A stretch of 31,234 nt of DNA, taken from positions 1 through 31,234 of IMG/VR virus record IMGVR_UViG_3300022750_000028; one strand, 5' to 3'. The position numbers were made by a program, and so were the translations under genes. Source of the stretch: a virus. The notes beneath the pieces were generated by a model. It was not told where the DNA came from, searched no databases, and was given only the letters and a program-made list of their open reading frames with translations. Of the stretch, positions 14,533-21,455 are shown in pieces. Every line of letters starts with the position of its first letter. Within the stretch, counting starts at the first letter, position 1.

Positions 14533-15686
14533 GCTTCCAATTCCTTCAAGGACACTGTCCACTCGATAAGCGTACCACAAATAGAGTGGCTGTAGCTTGC
14601 CGACCATTCTCGCCCGTTCGAACCATCAATCTCAGCGTACCCAGGTCGAATTGTCCCCGGGTACTTCTCGCCAGCTACAATGTAGCATCCGCGATTACTT
14701 CGTATAGACAGTAGCGCTCCTGGAAAGTGCTCTGTAATAGAGCGAATGTCGGCGCCGCCTTTTCCCCTATGAGTTTGATGTGTTCTAGTTCGTTTTATAA
14801 AAGTCGATGCGTGAATCATTTCTGCATCGCTGTTACCTAATATTCTGCATTTTTGAAAGATAGCTCTAAGCATGCTTTCGGGATGTTTTTTTGGCAAAGT
14901 TACCGGTATGCCTACTCCCAGATCACAGACTATAAGTGTGATTTTTTCTTGGTTCCTTCCTACTAGCATCCACCATCTGTTTTCTTTTAGTTGGGCACCG
15001 TTTTCATCGCGAGGATAAGCGTGATCTACACTATTTGCCATTGCCTCGATGGCGCCCTTGTAAAGTTGCGCCTTGGCTTTCTTGGTGATTGATGGTGGCA
15101 AACTATTCAATAGGCTCGCAGCTAAACTACCATCTGCGAGCTCGCCGGATAACTGACTCCATGCTGCAATATCGGCTCTTTTTGTCGGCGTCCGTTCCGG
15201 CTGTCCTATCATTTTAAAGAAACCAATTTGTTGCAGCACACCCTCGATGACTCGATCGTATTGCTTGTATTTGTGTCCAGATCTTCTGCTTGGGATGGAA
15301 CAGCCAAAAGACAGATTTTCATAGGTGGATAATAAATTTGATACGCTCGCCAACAGTCTAAGAGCTGCTGCGGCTGTGATCCGATGAGTATTTCTAAAGC
15401 AGATTATAACACGGTCATTATATCTTGAAGCTTGTTCAAGATTATTCAAGAAGTTGCAAAATGCGCCGAAATTATCTCCTGAATAGATGTCTAATTTGGG
15501 CGGCGCTTGAATTCTAGGCGTAGAGACATGAGAAGTGGCGCCCGGCACGGGAGGCTTAGGGTTCAGGAAAACTTGATTCAAGTCCCCCTGACCACCGGTC
15601 AAACCCTTCGGACGCTTCGCTTGCTCCAACCTACGACGTGCAGCGTTCAGCCTGTGCCGAAGCCTCGATCTGTTAAATTTTTTCAT
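14529..15686 (-). CDS. GHKL (HATPase_c) protein with N-terminal STAS-like region
   Basis: The 385-residue protein has the ATP-binding marks of the GHKL fold. The N-box helix is AIEAMANSVDHAYP (about 212-225), the G1 box is CDLGVGIP (about 254-261), the G2 glycines are in HRGKGGADI (about 306-314), and a final strand is GTLIEW. There is no dimerisation His box, so it is not a normal sensor kinase. It is closer to SpoIIAB/MORC-like switch ATPases. Residues about 92-120 (DRVIICFRNTHRITAAAALR) resemble a STAS strand-helix. First gene of an AT-rich operon with DUF4325 and a membrane protein, between cI and the early left region. No strong ribosome site is visible. Confidence 0.8.
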   Translation of the reverse strand: MKKFNRSRLRHRLNAARRRLEQAKRPKGLTGGQGDLNQVFLNPKPPVPGATSHVSTPRIQAPPKLDIYSGDNFGAFCNFLNNLEQASRYNDRVIICFRNTHRITAAAALRLLASVSNLLSTYENLSFGCSIPSRRSGHKYKQYDRVIEGVLQQIGFFKMIGQPERTPTKRADIAAWSQLSGELADGSLAASLLNSLPPSITKKAKAQLYKGAIEAMANSVDHAYPRDENGAQLKENRWWMLVGRNQEKITLIVCDLGVGIPVTLPKKHPESMLRAIFQKCRILGNSDAEMIHASTFIKRTRTHQTHRGKGGADIRSITEHFPGALLSIRSNRGCYIVAGEKYPGTIRPGYAEIDGSNGREWSASYSHSICGTLIEWTVSLKELEA

Positions 15687-15800
15687 TGAAACCCAAGGCC
15701 TTCCGTGGTTGTTTTCCAGTTAAACTGCTTCGCATTCGCATTCGCAGATTGCGCTGGCTGTACCTAACGCTCTACCAAAAAAGGAAAGTCACTTTTGGTT

Positions 15801-16631
15801 CTACACCAAGTGTGCATTCCACACCAAGAGGACGCGAGCCTGGATGTATGTCTCGTCTGCCCTGATCGTCTGCGGCGGATGTCTATCGTTATCGGAAAGC
15901 ATCTTGATCTGATCATCACCGATCCACTGAAGGCGCTTGATGTACAAGTGCCCCTCCCAAGAGAACATGTAGATCCCATCCCCTGCGAACTCTCGAATGC
16001 TGACGTCTACCAGGAGCGGGTCACGGTGCTTGATAGTGGGGGCCATCGACTGGCCCCAACCTGTCACCATCTTCAGGTGGAAGTGTTCTTTGAATTCGAC
16101 GCCCATTTCTCGTAGGTGCTGAGGACTGACGCGCACGTCCTGAAACATCTCTGGGTAGTCGTGGGGGATCTGCCCGCCACCCATGGCCGCGCGCACGTCG
16201 TAATGCGCAATCCATACTTCGTCGCCCACAACTCCGGGGCGGTAGTAGTCGATTTCAATTGCGCCGCCGCCATCCTCAGATCCGGCAGCCGCCATAATCT
16301 TCTGCTTTAGGTGCTCAGGTAGCTTTGAATTGCGTGCCAGCATCTCTCGCACAAGCTCCGCGGAGGACGCCTTCTCGTGGTGCGCATTGCCTTCAATCCG
16401 CTCGCCATCCATTGGCGCGTGGCCGCGCAACTGATCCGTGCTCACACCGAAGAGAGCGGCCAGCGGGTAGACCTGCTTATCCGTAGGCTCTTTGATGCCC
16501 TTAGGCCCGGAAGGCTTGAGGATGCGAGAAATGGTCGGCTGTCCGACTTTTGAAAGGCGTGCTAGTTCGGCCTGATTGAGGCCGTCTCGAGCCATCAGCT
16601 CAGCAAGAATTTTATCTATCGTTTTATGCAT
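15801..16631 (-). CDS. cI: CI-type phage repressor with S24 self-cleavage domain
   Basis: It maintains lysogeny by binding the operators at 13203-13239 and 16627-16713. Starting at ATG 16631 it has 276 residues. A helix-turn-helix (LNQAELARLSKVGQPTISRI, 18-37) is followed by a linker and a LexA/S24-type domain with the catalytic Ser in GWGQSMAPTI (Ser195) and Lys in YIKRLQ (Lys232). RecA-stimulated cleavage is the expected induction route. The cleavage dipeptide is not clear; Ala-Met-Gly around 149-151 is a guess. The frame stays open upstream, but the ATG is set by the HTH position and by an operator-like site that overlaps it. The ribosome site is weak. Confidence 0.92.
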   Translation of the reverse strand: MHKTIDKILAELMARDGLNQAELARLSKVGQPTISRILKPSGPKGIKEPTDKQVYPLAALFGVSTDQLRGHAPMDGERIEGNAHHEKASSAELVREMLARNSKLPEHLKQKIMAAAGSEDGGGAIEIDYYRPGVVGDEVWIAHYDVRAAMGGGQIPHDYPEMFQDVRVSPQHLREMGVEFKEHFHLKMVTGWGQSMAPTIKHRDPLLVDVSIREFAGDGIYMFSWEGHLYIKRLQWIGDDQIKMLSDNDRHPPQTIRADETYIQARVLLVWNAHLV

Positions 16632-16713
16632 GAGTGCAATCGTCGCTTTAGCCAGTGCATACATCAATAGAGTGAGCCGTTGACAGTTATGCACCAGTGC
16701 ATGATCATGTGCA
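16627..16713. promoter_or_regulatory. Rightward operator region and early right promoter
   Basis: On the plus strand TTGACA (16680-16685), 17 bases, then GATCAT (16703-16708) form the rightward promoter. The 12-mer TGCACCAGTGCA lies in its spacer at 16690-16701, identical to the left operator. Weaker copies are TGCATGAGTGCA at 16627-16638 (10 of 12, over the cI start codon), 16648-16659 (8 of 12) and 16702-16713 (8 of 12). The first three are spaced by 21 and 42 bases, two and four helical turns. This is a lambda-like switch; the cI maintenance promoter is not obvious. Confidence 0.8.
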
Positions 16714-16733
16714 TATCTAAAAAGGAGGCAGCC

Positions 16734-16955
16734 ATGAGTGCTACCGATCTTCCGAACAAACTGGATGTATTGCTTGGCGCCGGGCTGACCTACAAGGTCA
16801 TTGCAGAGCGTGCCAAGTGTGACATCTCGACAATTTTCCGTATTCGTAACGGCCAGATCAGCAACCCCAGCTACATCGCAGGACGAGCGATCGACCTTAT
16901 GCACGATGAGTTGGCGAAATCCGCCAAAGACTCAGTGAAGAAATCCGCCGCTTAA
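16734..16955 (+). CDS. Cro-like regulator (73 aa)
   Basis: The start at 16734 follows AAGGAGG by six bases, right after the operator region. The product contains a helix-turn-helix (AGLTYKVIAERAKCDISTIF, about 15-34, then RIRNGQI) and ends in a Lys/Ala-rich tail. As the first gene of the rightward operon facing cI it is expected to repress cI and early transcription. The HTH is of the XRE type; sequence similarity to lambda Cro itself is not evident, so 'Cro' refers to position and role. Confidence 0.8.
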   Translation: MSATDLPNKLDVLLGAGLTYKVIAERAKCDISTIFRIRNGQISNPSYIAGRAIDLMHDELAKSAKDSVKKSAA

Positions 16956-16985
16956 ACCAATTTCAACAGCCAGGAGCATCGAAGC

Positions 16986-17186
16986 ATGTACATGGACCCC
17001 AATCAAAAGCGCGCCATTCCGGTGAAGGTTCGTTTCGAACCAGTTCTTGATCGGATTCTGCGTCGAGCTGCAACGAAGACCCGTATGCAACACGCGACGT
17101 ATCTCTACGAAATCATCGAATGGGCAGTTGCCAACGGCGTGATCGAGGAACTCATGCAGGACAAACAAGAAGATATCGCGGGCTGA
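16986..17186 (+). CDS. Small ribbon-helix-helix-like protein (66 aa)
   Basis: GGAG lies nine bases before the ATG. The sequence has a strand AIPVKVRFEPVLDRILRRAA followed by TRMQHATYLYEIIEWAVANG, which fits an Arc/MetJ-like fold. A second ATG two codons in would be further from the ribosome site. Likely a DNA-binding regulator in the early right operon, between the Cro-like gene and a second protein of similar plan. Confidence 0.65.
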   Translation: MYMDPNQKRAIPVKVRFEPVLDRILRRAATKTRMQHATYLYEIIEWAVANGVIEELMQDKQEDIAG

Positions 17187-17205
17187 AGCCCCTTTGGAGG
17201 GCCAA

Positions 17206-17418
17206 ATGACCGTAGAGCTTGAAAGGCTGCCTCCGCAGACGCGGAAGAGGGTGGAAGAGCTGATGCATTTCAACGGCTGGACCTTCAGCCAAACCATCAA
17301 CGAAATGACCGAGCTCGCCATTGCCAGCGGTGCACTTTCAGAAGTGGGCCGCAAGAAGGCCAAGGTCCTTCAACTGGTGACCCCAATGAGGGCCTCAGGC
17401 AGGGACTCTTCCGGGTAA
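17206..17418 (+). CDS. Second small ribbon-helix-helix-like protein (70 aa)
   Basis: The ATG at 17206 follows GGAGG by seven bases and is preferred over an upstream in-frame TTG. The product shows ELERLPPQTRKRVEELMHFN, then GWTFSQTINEMTELAIASGA, which suggests two helices after a short strand, as in its neighbour at 16986. The basic C-terminus may contact DNA. Function unknown. Confidence 0.6.
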   Translation: MTVELERLPPQTRKRVEELMHFNGWTFSQTINEMTELAIASGALSEVGRKKAKVLQLVTPMRASGRDSSG

Positions 17419-17446
17419 CCAAGAGGGCCTCTGCTAAATCCGAGAC

Positions 17447-17474
17447 GAAAAAAAGCCAGGTTCGTGGCCTGGCT
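17447..17474 (-). terminator. Hairpin with A run, terminator for leftward transcription
   Basis: Arms AGCCAGG (17454-17460) and CCTGGCT (17468-17474) form a 7-bp stem with a 7-base loop, with a run of A just before it on the plus strand. On the minus strand this reads as stem plus T run. No minus-strand gene is close, so it may block antisense or leftward read-through. Confidence 0.5.
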
Positions 17475-17500
17475 CTCTTGAAACGCTTGTGGAGTAAATC

Positions 17501-17611
17501 ATGCACCATCCAAACCAAACGATCAATACCCCGGCCTATGTCGCGACACGTTTTCATCAATCGAAAAACGTGTCGCGGTTTTGTGCATTGCCCTTTCATG
17601 GAGGGCATTGA
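17501..17611 (+). CDS. 36-residue leader-like ORF before the replication genes
   Basis: GGAG lies nine bases before ATG 17501, and TGA at 17609-17611 is two bases before the ATG of the replication gene. The peptide includes ATRFHQSKNVSRFCALPFHG. It is soluble with no clear fold. A 13-bp inverted repeat is embedded in it, so its translation could melt or form an RNA stem and so control the next gene, or the repeat may simply be a protein site. I cannot tell whether the peptide itself has a function. Confidence 0.45.
   Translation: MHHPNQTINTPAYVATRFHQSKNVSRFCALPFHGGH
17542..17577. repeat. Inverted repeat CGCGACACGTTTT / AAAACGTGTCGCG, copy 2
   Basis: Perfect 13-bp arms at 17542-17554 and 17565-17577 surround a 10-base spacer, 36 bases before the replication gene. 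The inner 10 bases of each arm match the repeat at 8301-8335. It is not followed by a long T run, so it is not a typical terminator. Confidence 0.75.
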
Positions 17612-17613
17612 CC

Positions 17614-18543
17614 ATGGCCCGCGCACGTAATATCAAGCCCGGCCTGTTCAGCAACGAGTTACTGGTCGAGCTTCCAGCATTTGACCGGTTGGCCTTCATT
17701 GGGCTTTGGTGCTTGGCAGATCGGGAAGGCCGTCTTGAGGATCGTGTGAAGCGAATCAAGATCGAGTTGTTCCCATGCGATGACTACGACGTGGAAGAAG
17801 GTCTGGCTCGCCTTGCTGCTGCCGGGTTCATTTCTCGTTACCAGGTGGCCGGCCAGTCGGTCATCGAGATCATAAACTTCCAGAAGCATCAGAGCCCGCA
17901 CGGTTCAGAAAAGGACAGCACTCTTCCGGACGTTAACGGTTATCTCACTGTGTACGAACGGAAAAAGAACGTTGTTGTAGCAGGCTCTCAACGGAAGGTT
18001 CTTGTGTCAGCACAGGATCTTAACGTTAAAGAACCGTTAGAGCCTGTGGACCCAGCGTTAGATAACGCCCTGATTCCTGATTGTGGAATCCTGATACCTG
18101 ATTCCGGATTCATTGATTCTCCGAATCAAGAAGATCAACACCACTCTCTCAACGCGGGCGATGAGTCTGAGCCTGAGCCCGAAGTCGCGAATGAAGAACT
18201 CCCGGTGCTTGTCGACGCAAAGTCGCCGGTAGAGATGACGCTGGATTGGAAGCCTGACGCCAATCTTCTGAAGACCTACTGCATTCATTTCGGCGTATCC
18301 ACGGACCTGTTTACCCAAGAGGCCATTGCCCCGTTCACCGCTCACCACGAAACATCCGGCACCCTGCAGATCCAGTCCAAGTGGGTTTCGCTGCTGGTGA
18401 AATGGGTCAAGGACGACAAGAGCCGGGCGAGCAATGTCCGCCAGTTCCCGAAGCGCGAAACCCCATCCCGGCACACAGGGTTCGCTGACCGCGATTACAC
18501 CGTAGGCCTGATTGCGCGGGAGGACGGCACCTATGCGTTCTGA
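17614..18543 (+). CDS. Phage replication protein with DnaT-like C-terminal domain
   Basis: The start at 17614 follows GGAGG by ten bases. The N-terminal ~110 residues (MARARNIKPGLFSNELLVEL, then FDRLAFIGLWCLADREGRLE) are the winged-helix type found in phage replication initiators. An acidic, disordered linker follows. Residues about 215-280 (LDWKPDANLLKTYCIHFGVS, then SKWVSLLVKWVKDDK) match the single-strand-binding DnaT domain. It should recognise the phage origin or the fork and hand over to the helicase loader encoded directly downstream, whose start overlaps this gene by 11 bases. Confidence 0.82.
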   Translation: MARARNIKPGLFSNELLVELPAFDRLAFIGLWCLADREGRLEDRVKRIKIELFPCDDYDVEEGLARLAAAGFISRYQVAGQSVIEIINFQKHQSPHGSEKDSTLPDVNGYLTVYERKKNVVVAGSQRKVLVSAQDLNVKEPLEPVDPALDNALIPDCGILIPDSGFIDSPNQEDQHHSLNAGDESEPEPEVANEELPVLVDAKSPVEMTLDWKPDANLLKTYCIHFGVSTDLFTQEAIAPFTAHHETSGTLQIQSKWVSLLVKWVKDDKSRASNVRQFPKRETPSRHTGFADRDYTVGLIAREDGTYAF

Positions 18544-19339
18544 GACCGTTATCCAGCCCCCGGATTATCCACCAGGTACTCGACTCCAGCCTGCCGACTG
18601 TGAAACCCACGGTGAATTTGAGCAGAAGGTTTTTTCGGTGCTCGGCCGTGAGCTGAAGACTGGTTGCCCTGAGTGCTCGCGACTTGCACAGGAAGCGACG
18701 GAAGAGTCGGAGCGCCAGAGCAAGGCCCTGATGTTGCGCATGGCCATGGAGCGGAAGCTGGGCGCAGCGCTGATTCCCAAGCGCTTCGTGGGCAAGACAT
18801 TCGATTCCTACGTCGCCACCACTGTCGAGCAGCAGAAGGCGTTGAACACCTGTCGTCGATACGCCGCAGAGTTCTCGCAGATTGCCGAGTCTGGCCGCTG
18901 CCTGTTGCTGCTGGGCAAGCCCGGTACCGGTAAAACGCACCTGTCCGTGGCGATCGCAAACAAGATCATGGCGGCCACTTCAGCGACTGCCGTGTACCGC
19001 ACTGTCGGCTCTGTCCTGCAGGCAATCCGAGCCACGTACGACCGGACCAGCGAACAGAGCGAAAGTCAGATCCTGTCGAGCCTCGTTAGCCCCTCGCTGC
19101 TTATCCTCGATGAGATCGGCGTCAGCAAGGAGAAGCCGAGCGATTTTGAGCTGACCACTCTGTTCGCAATCATCAATGGCCGGTACGAAGAGCAGCGCCC
19201 TACGGTGATTGTTTCCAACCTGGACGCGAAGTCATTGCCGGCCGCCATTGGTGAGCGGTGCGCTGATCGGCTGCGGGAGGGCGGGGTGATCGTCATTCCG
19301 TTTGAGTGGGAATCGCAGCGTGGCAAGGAGGGTTTCTGA
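18533..19339 (+). CDS. DnaC-like helicase loader ATPase
   Basis: It loads the host DnaB helicase at the phage replication fork. The 268-residue protein has an N-terminal zinc-ribbon-like region (CETHGEF, then CPECSRL) and an AAA+ core with Walker A GKPGTGKTHL (about 129-138) and Walker B LLILDEIG, followed by an Arg in DRLREGG. That order matches DnaC/IstB-type loaders. ATG 18533 follows GGAGG by nine bases and overlaps the end of the DnaT-like gene, so the two are probably made together. Confidence 0.9.
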   Translation: MRSETVIQPPDYPPGTRLQPADCETHGEFEQKVFSVLGRELKTGCPECSRLAQEATEESERQSKALMLRMAMERKLGAALIPKRFVGKTFDSYVATTVEQQKALNTCRRYAAEFSQIAESGRCLLLLGKPGTGKTHLSVAIANKIMAATSATAVYRTVGSVLQAIRATYDRTSEQSESQILSSLVSPSLLILDEIGVSKEKPSDFELTTLFAIINGRYEEQRPTVIVSNLDAKSLPAAIGERCADRLREGGVIVIPFEWESQRGKEGF

Positions 19340-19434
19340 TGAGCTCACAAGTAAAGATGACAGCAGCCTGCACCTTGGCTGGTTTCTCCGTAGGCGTTTT
19401 CTGCGTTCTGATCACAATGGCGGTGACGGTATGA
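19339..19434 (+). CDS. 31-residue single-helix membrane peptide
   Basis: The frame starts at ATG 19339, overlapping the TGA of the helicase loader (TGATG), with AAGGAGG seven bases upstream, and ends overlapping the ATG of the next gene (ATGA). The peptide is a short polar start (SSQVKM) and one hydrophobic helix (TLAGFSVGVFCVLITMAVTV). A strong ribosome site plus overlaps at both ends make translation likely. Function unknown. Confidence 0.65.
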   Translation: MSSQVKMTAACTLAGFSVGVFCVLITMAVTV

Positions 19435-19901
19435 GCGACAAGATCAGCGTCAACTGCCACGCGAAGCTCGCCGAAGCCATCACCTGCCTCAACACGATGT
19501 TCCGCGAGAAGAAGTTCGTCGTCGTGTCGCTGCGCCCAGGCAAAGACCGCACGCTCGACCAGAACGCCCTGTGGTTCGCCCTGTACCAGCGTATCGCCCA
19601 GATGACCCAGATCGGCGACGTGGACGATGCTCGCAAGTACTGCAAGCTCCACTTCGGCGTGCAGATCCTGCTGAACGAGGAGGATGAGTTCCGAGTTTCC
19701 TGGTACCGGACCATGCGGCACCTGAGCTACGCCGAAAAGCTGGACCTGATGGGGGGCTGCTCGTTGTTCGGTCCTGACGGATTCCCGGTCACTCGCTTGT
19801 TCAGTCGCGCCCAGGGCATCGCTTACACAGACCGCATCGTTGCCGACTTCACGGAGCGCGGCGTGGTGTTCACGGATCTGTTGAGCGAGGAGGCGGCATG
19901 A
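19431..19901 (+). CDS. NinB-like recombination accessory protein
   Basis: Of 156 residues, KDRTLDQNALWFALYQRIAQ (about 41-60) is the most distinctive stretch: the Asp-Gln-Asn followed by an aromatic helix is what I associate with NinB of lambda, a single-strand-binding recombination mediator. A later FPVTRLFSRAQGIAYTDRIV fits the same family. It overlaps both neighbours by four bases and precedes NinG, the same order as in the lambda nin region. Family assignment is from memory, without alignment. Confidence 0.65.
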   Translation: MSDKISVNCHAKLAEAITCLNTMFREKKFVVVSLRPGKDRTLDQNALWFALYQRIAQMTQIGDVDDARKYCKLHFGVQILLNEEDEFRVSWYRTMRHLSYAEKLDLMGGCSLFGPDGFPVTRLFSRAQGIAYTDRIVADFTERGVVFTDLLSEEAA

Positions 19902-21022
19902 GCATTGAGCGTAAGCAGCCACGTCCCAAGAAATGCCGTGTCGCCGAGTGCAGGGCCTCATTCGTCCCCGCGCGCCTGGGTCAGGCAGTGTGCAGCCCGA
20001 CCTGCGCGATTCTTGATGCGCCAGCGAACCGGGAGAAGGCGCGTAAGGCTATCGATCAGCTCGGTCGCAAGGAAATCAAGGTCCGCAAGGAGAAGCTGAA
20101 GAGCCGGGCCGAGCACCTCAAGGATACGCAGATCGCCTTCAACGCATGGGTGCGTGAGCGTGACGCCGAGCTGCCATGCATCAGCTGCGGCCGGCACCAC
20201 CAGGGCAAGTACGACGCCGGGCACTACCGCACAGTTGGCAGCAACCCAGCGCTGCGCTTCGAGCCGCTGAACTGCCATCGCCAGTGCTCGCCGTGCAACA
20301 CCCAGCTGTCTGGAAACATCGTGAACTACCGCATTGCACTGGTGAAGCGGATCGGCGCGGACGCTGTGGACTGGCTGGAAGGCCCTCATGAGGCAAAGAA
20401 GTACACCGTCGAAGAGTTGAAGGCGATGACCGCCGATTACCGGGCAAAAAACCAGAGAGCTGAAGGGGAGAGCGGCATGACTTATCGCAACGTGGTATCC
20501 GCAGTAGTCCGGGCGCTCGCCGCCGAAACCATCAACTCTGCAGGCGGCTGCGACTTTGAGCCCAAGGTGCAGTGCGACAAGCAGAAGGGGGAGATCGTCG
20601 GTAAGGAGGCAGCGTTCCTCACTGACTGCTGGGTGTTCGGTCGCCTGCACAAGGCGCTGTCTGCGGCGCACTGGCGGGCTTTGGTCGCGAAGTACTCCAC
20701 GCATGACGAGCGCAAGCATGGGGCAATCCTTGAACTGATCAAGACGGCACAGTCGCCGGCGCCGCAACGGTTCCGTGAGTGCGCGGTGCTGACGTGGGCA
20801 ATCCCGCAGGTGGCAGGCGTAGATGGTAAGCGTTCTGCCGCATTGCTCCCGGCAGCGTGGTACGACATCACGAACTGGGACAACGACGGCAAGCCCGAAT
20901 CGACTCGGTACCGGTGGCGTTCGAACATCCGCAAGGCGCTCGACGACCAGGTGAACGAGGCGCTGACGGCTGCTCAGGAACTGCTGGATTCAGAGGGCCT
21001 GATCGAAAGTTGCGCGGCGTAG
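19898..21022 (+). CDS. ninG: NinG recombination protein fused to a Q-like late regulator domain
   Basis: Residues 1-193 read as NinG. There is a cysteine cluster (CRVAECRASF, then CSPTC), a basic helix and an HNH-like zinc site (LPCISCGRHH, then YDAGHYRTVGSN and CHRQCSPCNTQLSGN). Usual NinG length is about 200. Residues 194-374 (MTYRNVVSAVVRALAAETIN, then GEIVGKEAAFLTDCWVFGRL) look like a separate Pseudomonas phage protein normally encoded by its own gene after NinG, probably the antitermination regulator. The junction is exactly at a Met with GGGGAG six bases upstream (ATG 20477), so an 181-residue protein may also be made alone. No stop separates the two parts. Confidence 0.8.
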   Translation: MSIERKQPRPKKCRVAECRASFVPARLGQAVCSPTCAILDAPANREKARKAIDQLGRKEIKVRKEKLKSRAEHLKDTQIAFNAWVRERDAELPCISCGRHHQGKYDAGHYRTVGSNPALRFEPLNCHRQCSPCNTQLSGNIVNYRIALVKRIGADAVDWLEGPHEAKKYTVEELKAMTADYRAKNQRAEGESGMTYRNVVSAVVRALAAETINSAGGCDFEPKVQCDKQKGEIVGKEAAFLTDCWVFGRLHKALSAAHWRALVAKYSTHDERKHGAILELIKTAQSPAPQRFRECAVLTWAIPQVAGVDGKRSAALLPAAWYDITNWDNDGKPESTRYRWRSNIRKALDDQVNEALTAAQELLDSEGLIESCAA

Positions 21023-21032
21023 CAAATAGCCA

Positions 21033-21062
21033 TTGCAACGGGTGAGAGAATGAGAGAATATT
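21033..21062 (+). promoter_or_regulatory. Candidate late promoter
   Basis: TTGCAA (21033-21038), an 18-base spacer and AATATT (21057-21062) lie directly after the Q-like domain. A terminator follows about 35 bases beyond the predicted start. This is the order of lambda PR' and tR', where Q lets polymerase pass. The boxes are only moderate matches. Confidence 0.45.
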
Positions 21063-21101
21063 CCCCCATCCTGTCGATCTTGCGCGTTGAGGTTGCACAG
21101 T

Positions 21102-21128
21102 AAAGCCCGGCACGATGTCGGGCTTTTT
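21102..21128 (+). terminator. Intrinsic terminator before the late genes
   Basis: Arms AAAGCCCG (21102-21109) and CGGGCTTT (21119-21126) with a 9-base loop and T run. It would end early right transcription, and would need to be passed for late expression. Confidence 0.85.
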
Positions 21129-21146
21129 CATGTGAGGCAAAGGAAA

Positions 21147-21410
21147 ATGCGCACTCTTTTAATCCTCGGAATGTTGCTCTCGCCATTGGCGTTCGCTGAT
21201 ATGGTTGAGCCGTCACATTACTGCGACAAGCCAGATGTCCCTTACGAGTTCCAAGATCAGTACGAGCGCGATCAGTTCGAGACTGATGTTGAAGAATATA
21301 AAACCTGCATTACCGATTTCGTAGAAGAGCAGCAGGACGCCATTCGGAAGCACCAGTCAGCGGCCGATGACGCCATTGAAGAGTGGAACGCGTTCGCCCG
21401 CTCGACCTAA
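21147..21410 (+). CDS. Small secreted protein (87 aa)
   Basis: AAGGA lies just before ATG 21147. The N-terminus is a clear signal peptide (MRTLLILGMLLSPLAFA) with probable cleavage after Ala17. The mature part is very acidic and helical (YERDQFETDVEEYKTCITDF) with two cysteines that may pair. It should act in the periplasm. It sits alone between two terminators, as an independent unit ('moron') would. No function known. Confidence 0.7.
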   Translation: MRTLLILGMLLSPLAFADMVEPSHYCDKPDVPYEFQDQYERDQFETDVEEYKTCITDFVEEQQDAIRKHQSAADDAIEEWNAFARST

Positions 21411-21428
21411 TCACCAAACAATTTTCCC

Positions 21429-21455
21429 AAGCCCCGCCACTGAGCGGGGCTTTTT
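21429..21455 (+). terminator. Intrinsic terminator after the secreted protein gene
   Basis: Arms AAGCCCCG (21429-21436) and CGGGGCTT (21445-21452), an 8-base loop and a T run, 18 bases after the stop codon. Confidence 0.88.

Noticed and set aside
21050-21103. 17-codon frame between the candidate late promoter and its terminator
   Set aside because: It overlaps the predicted -10 box, so it could not be translated from that promoter. It ends at the base of the terminator stem and has no conserved character.
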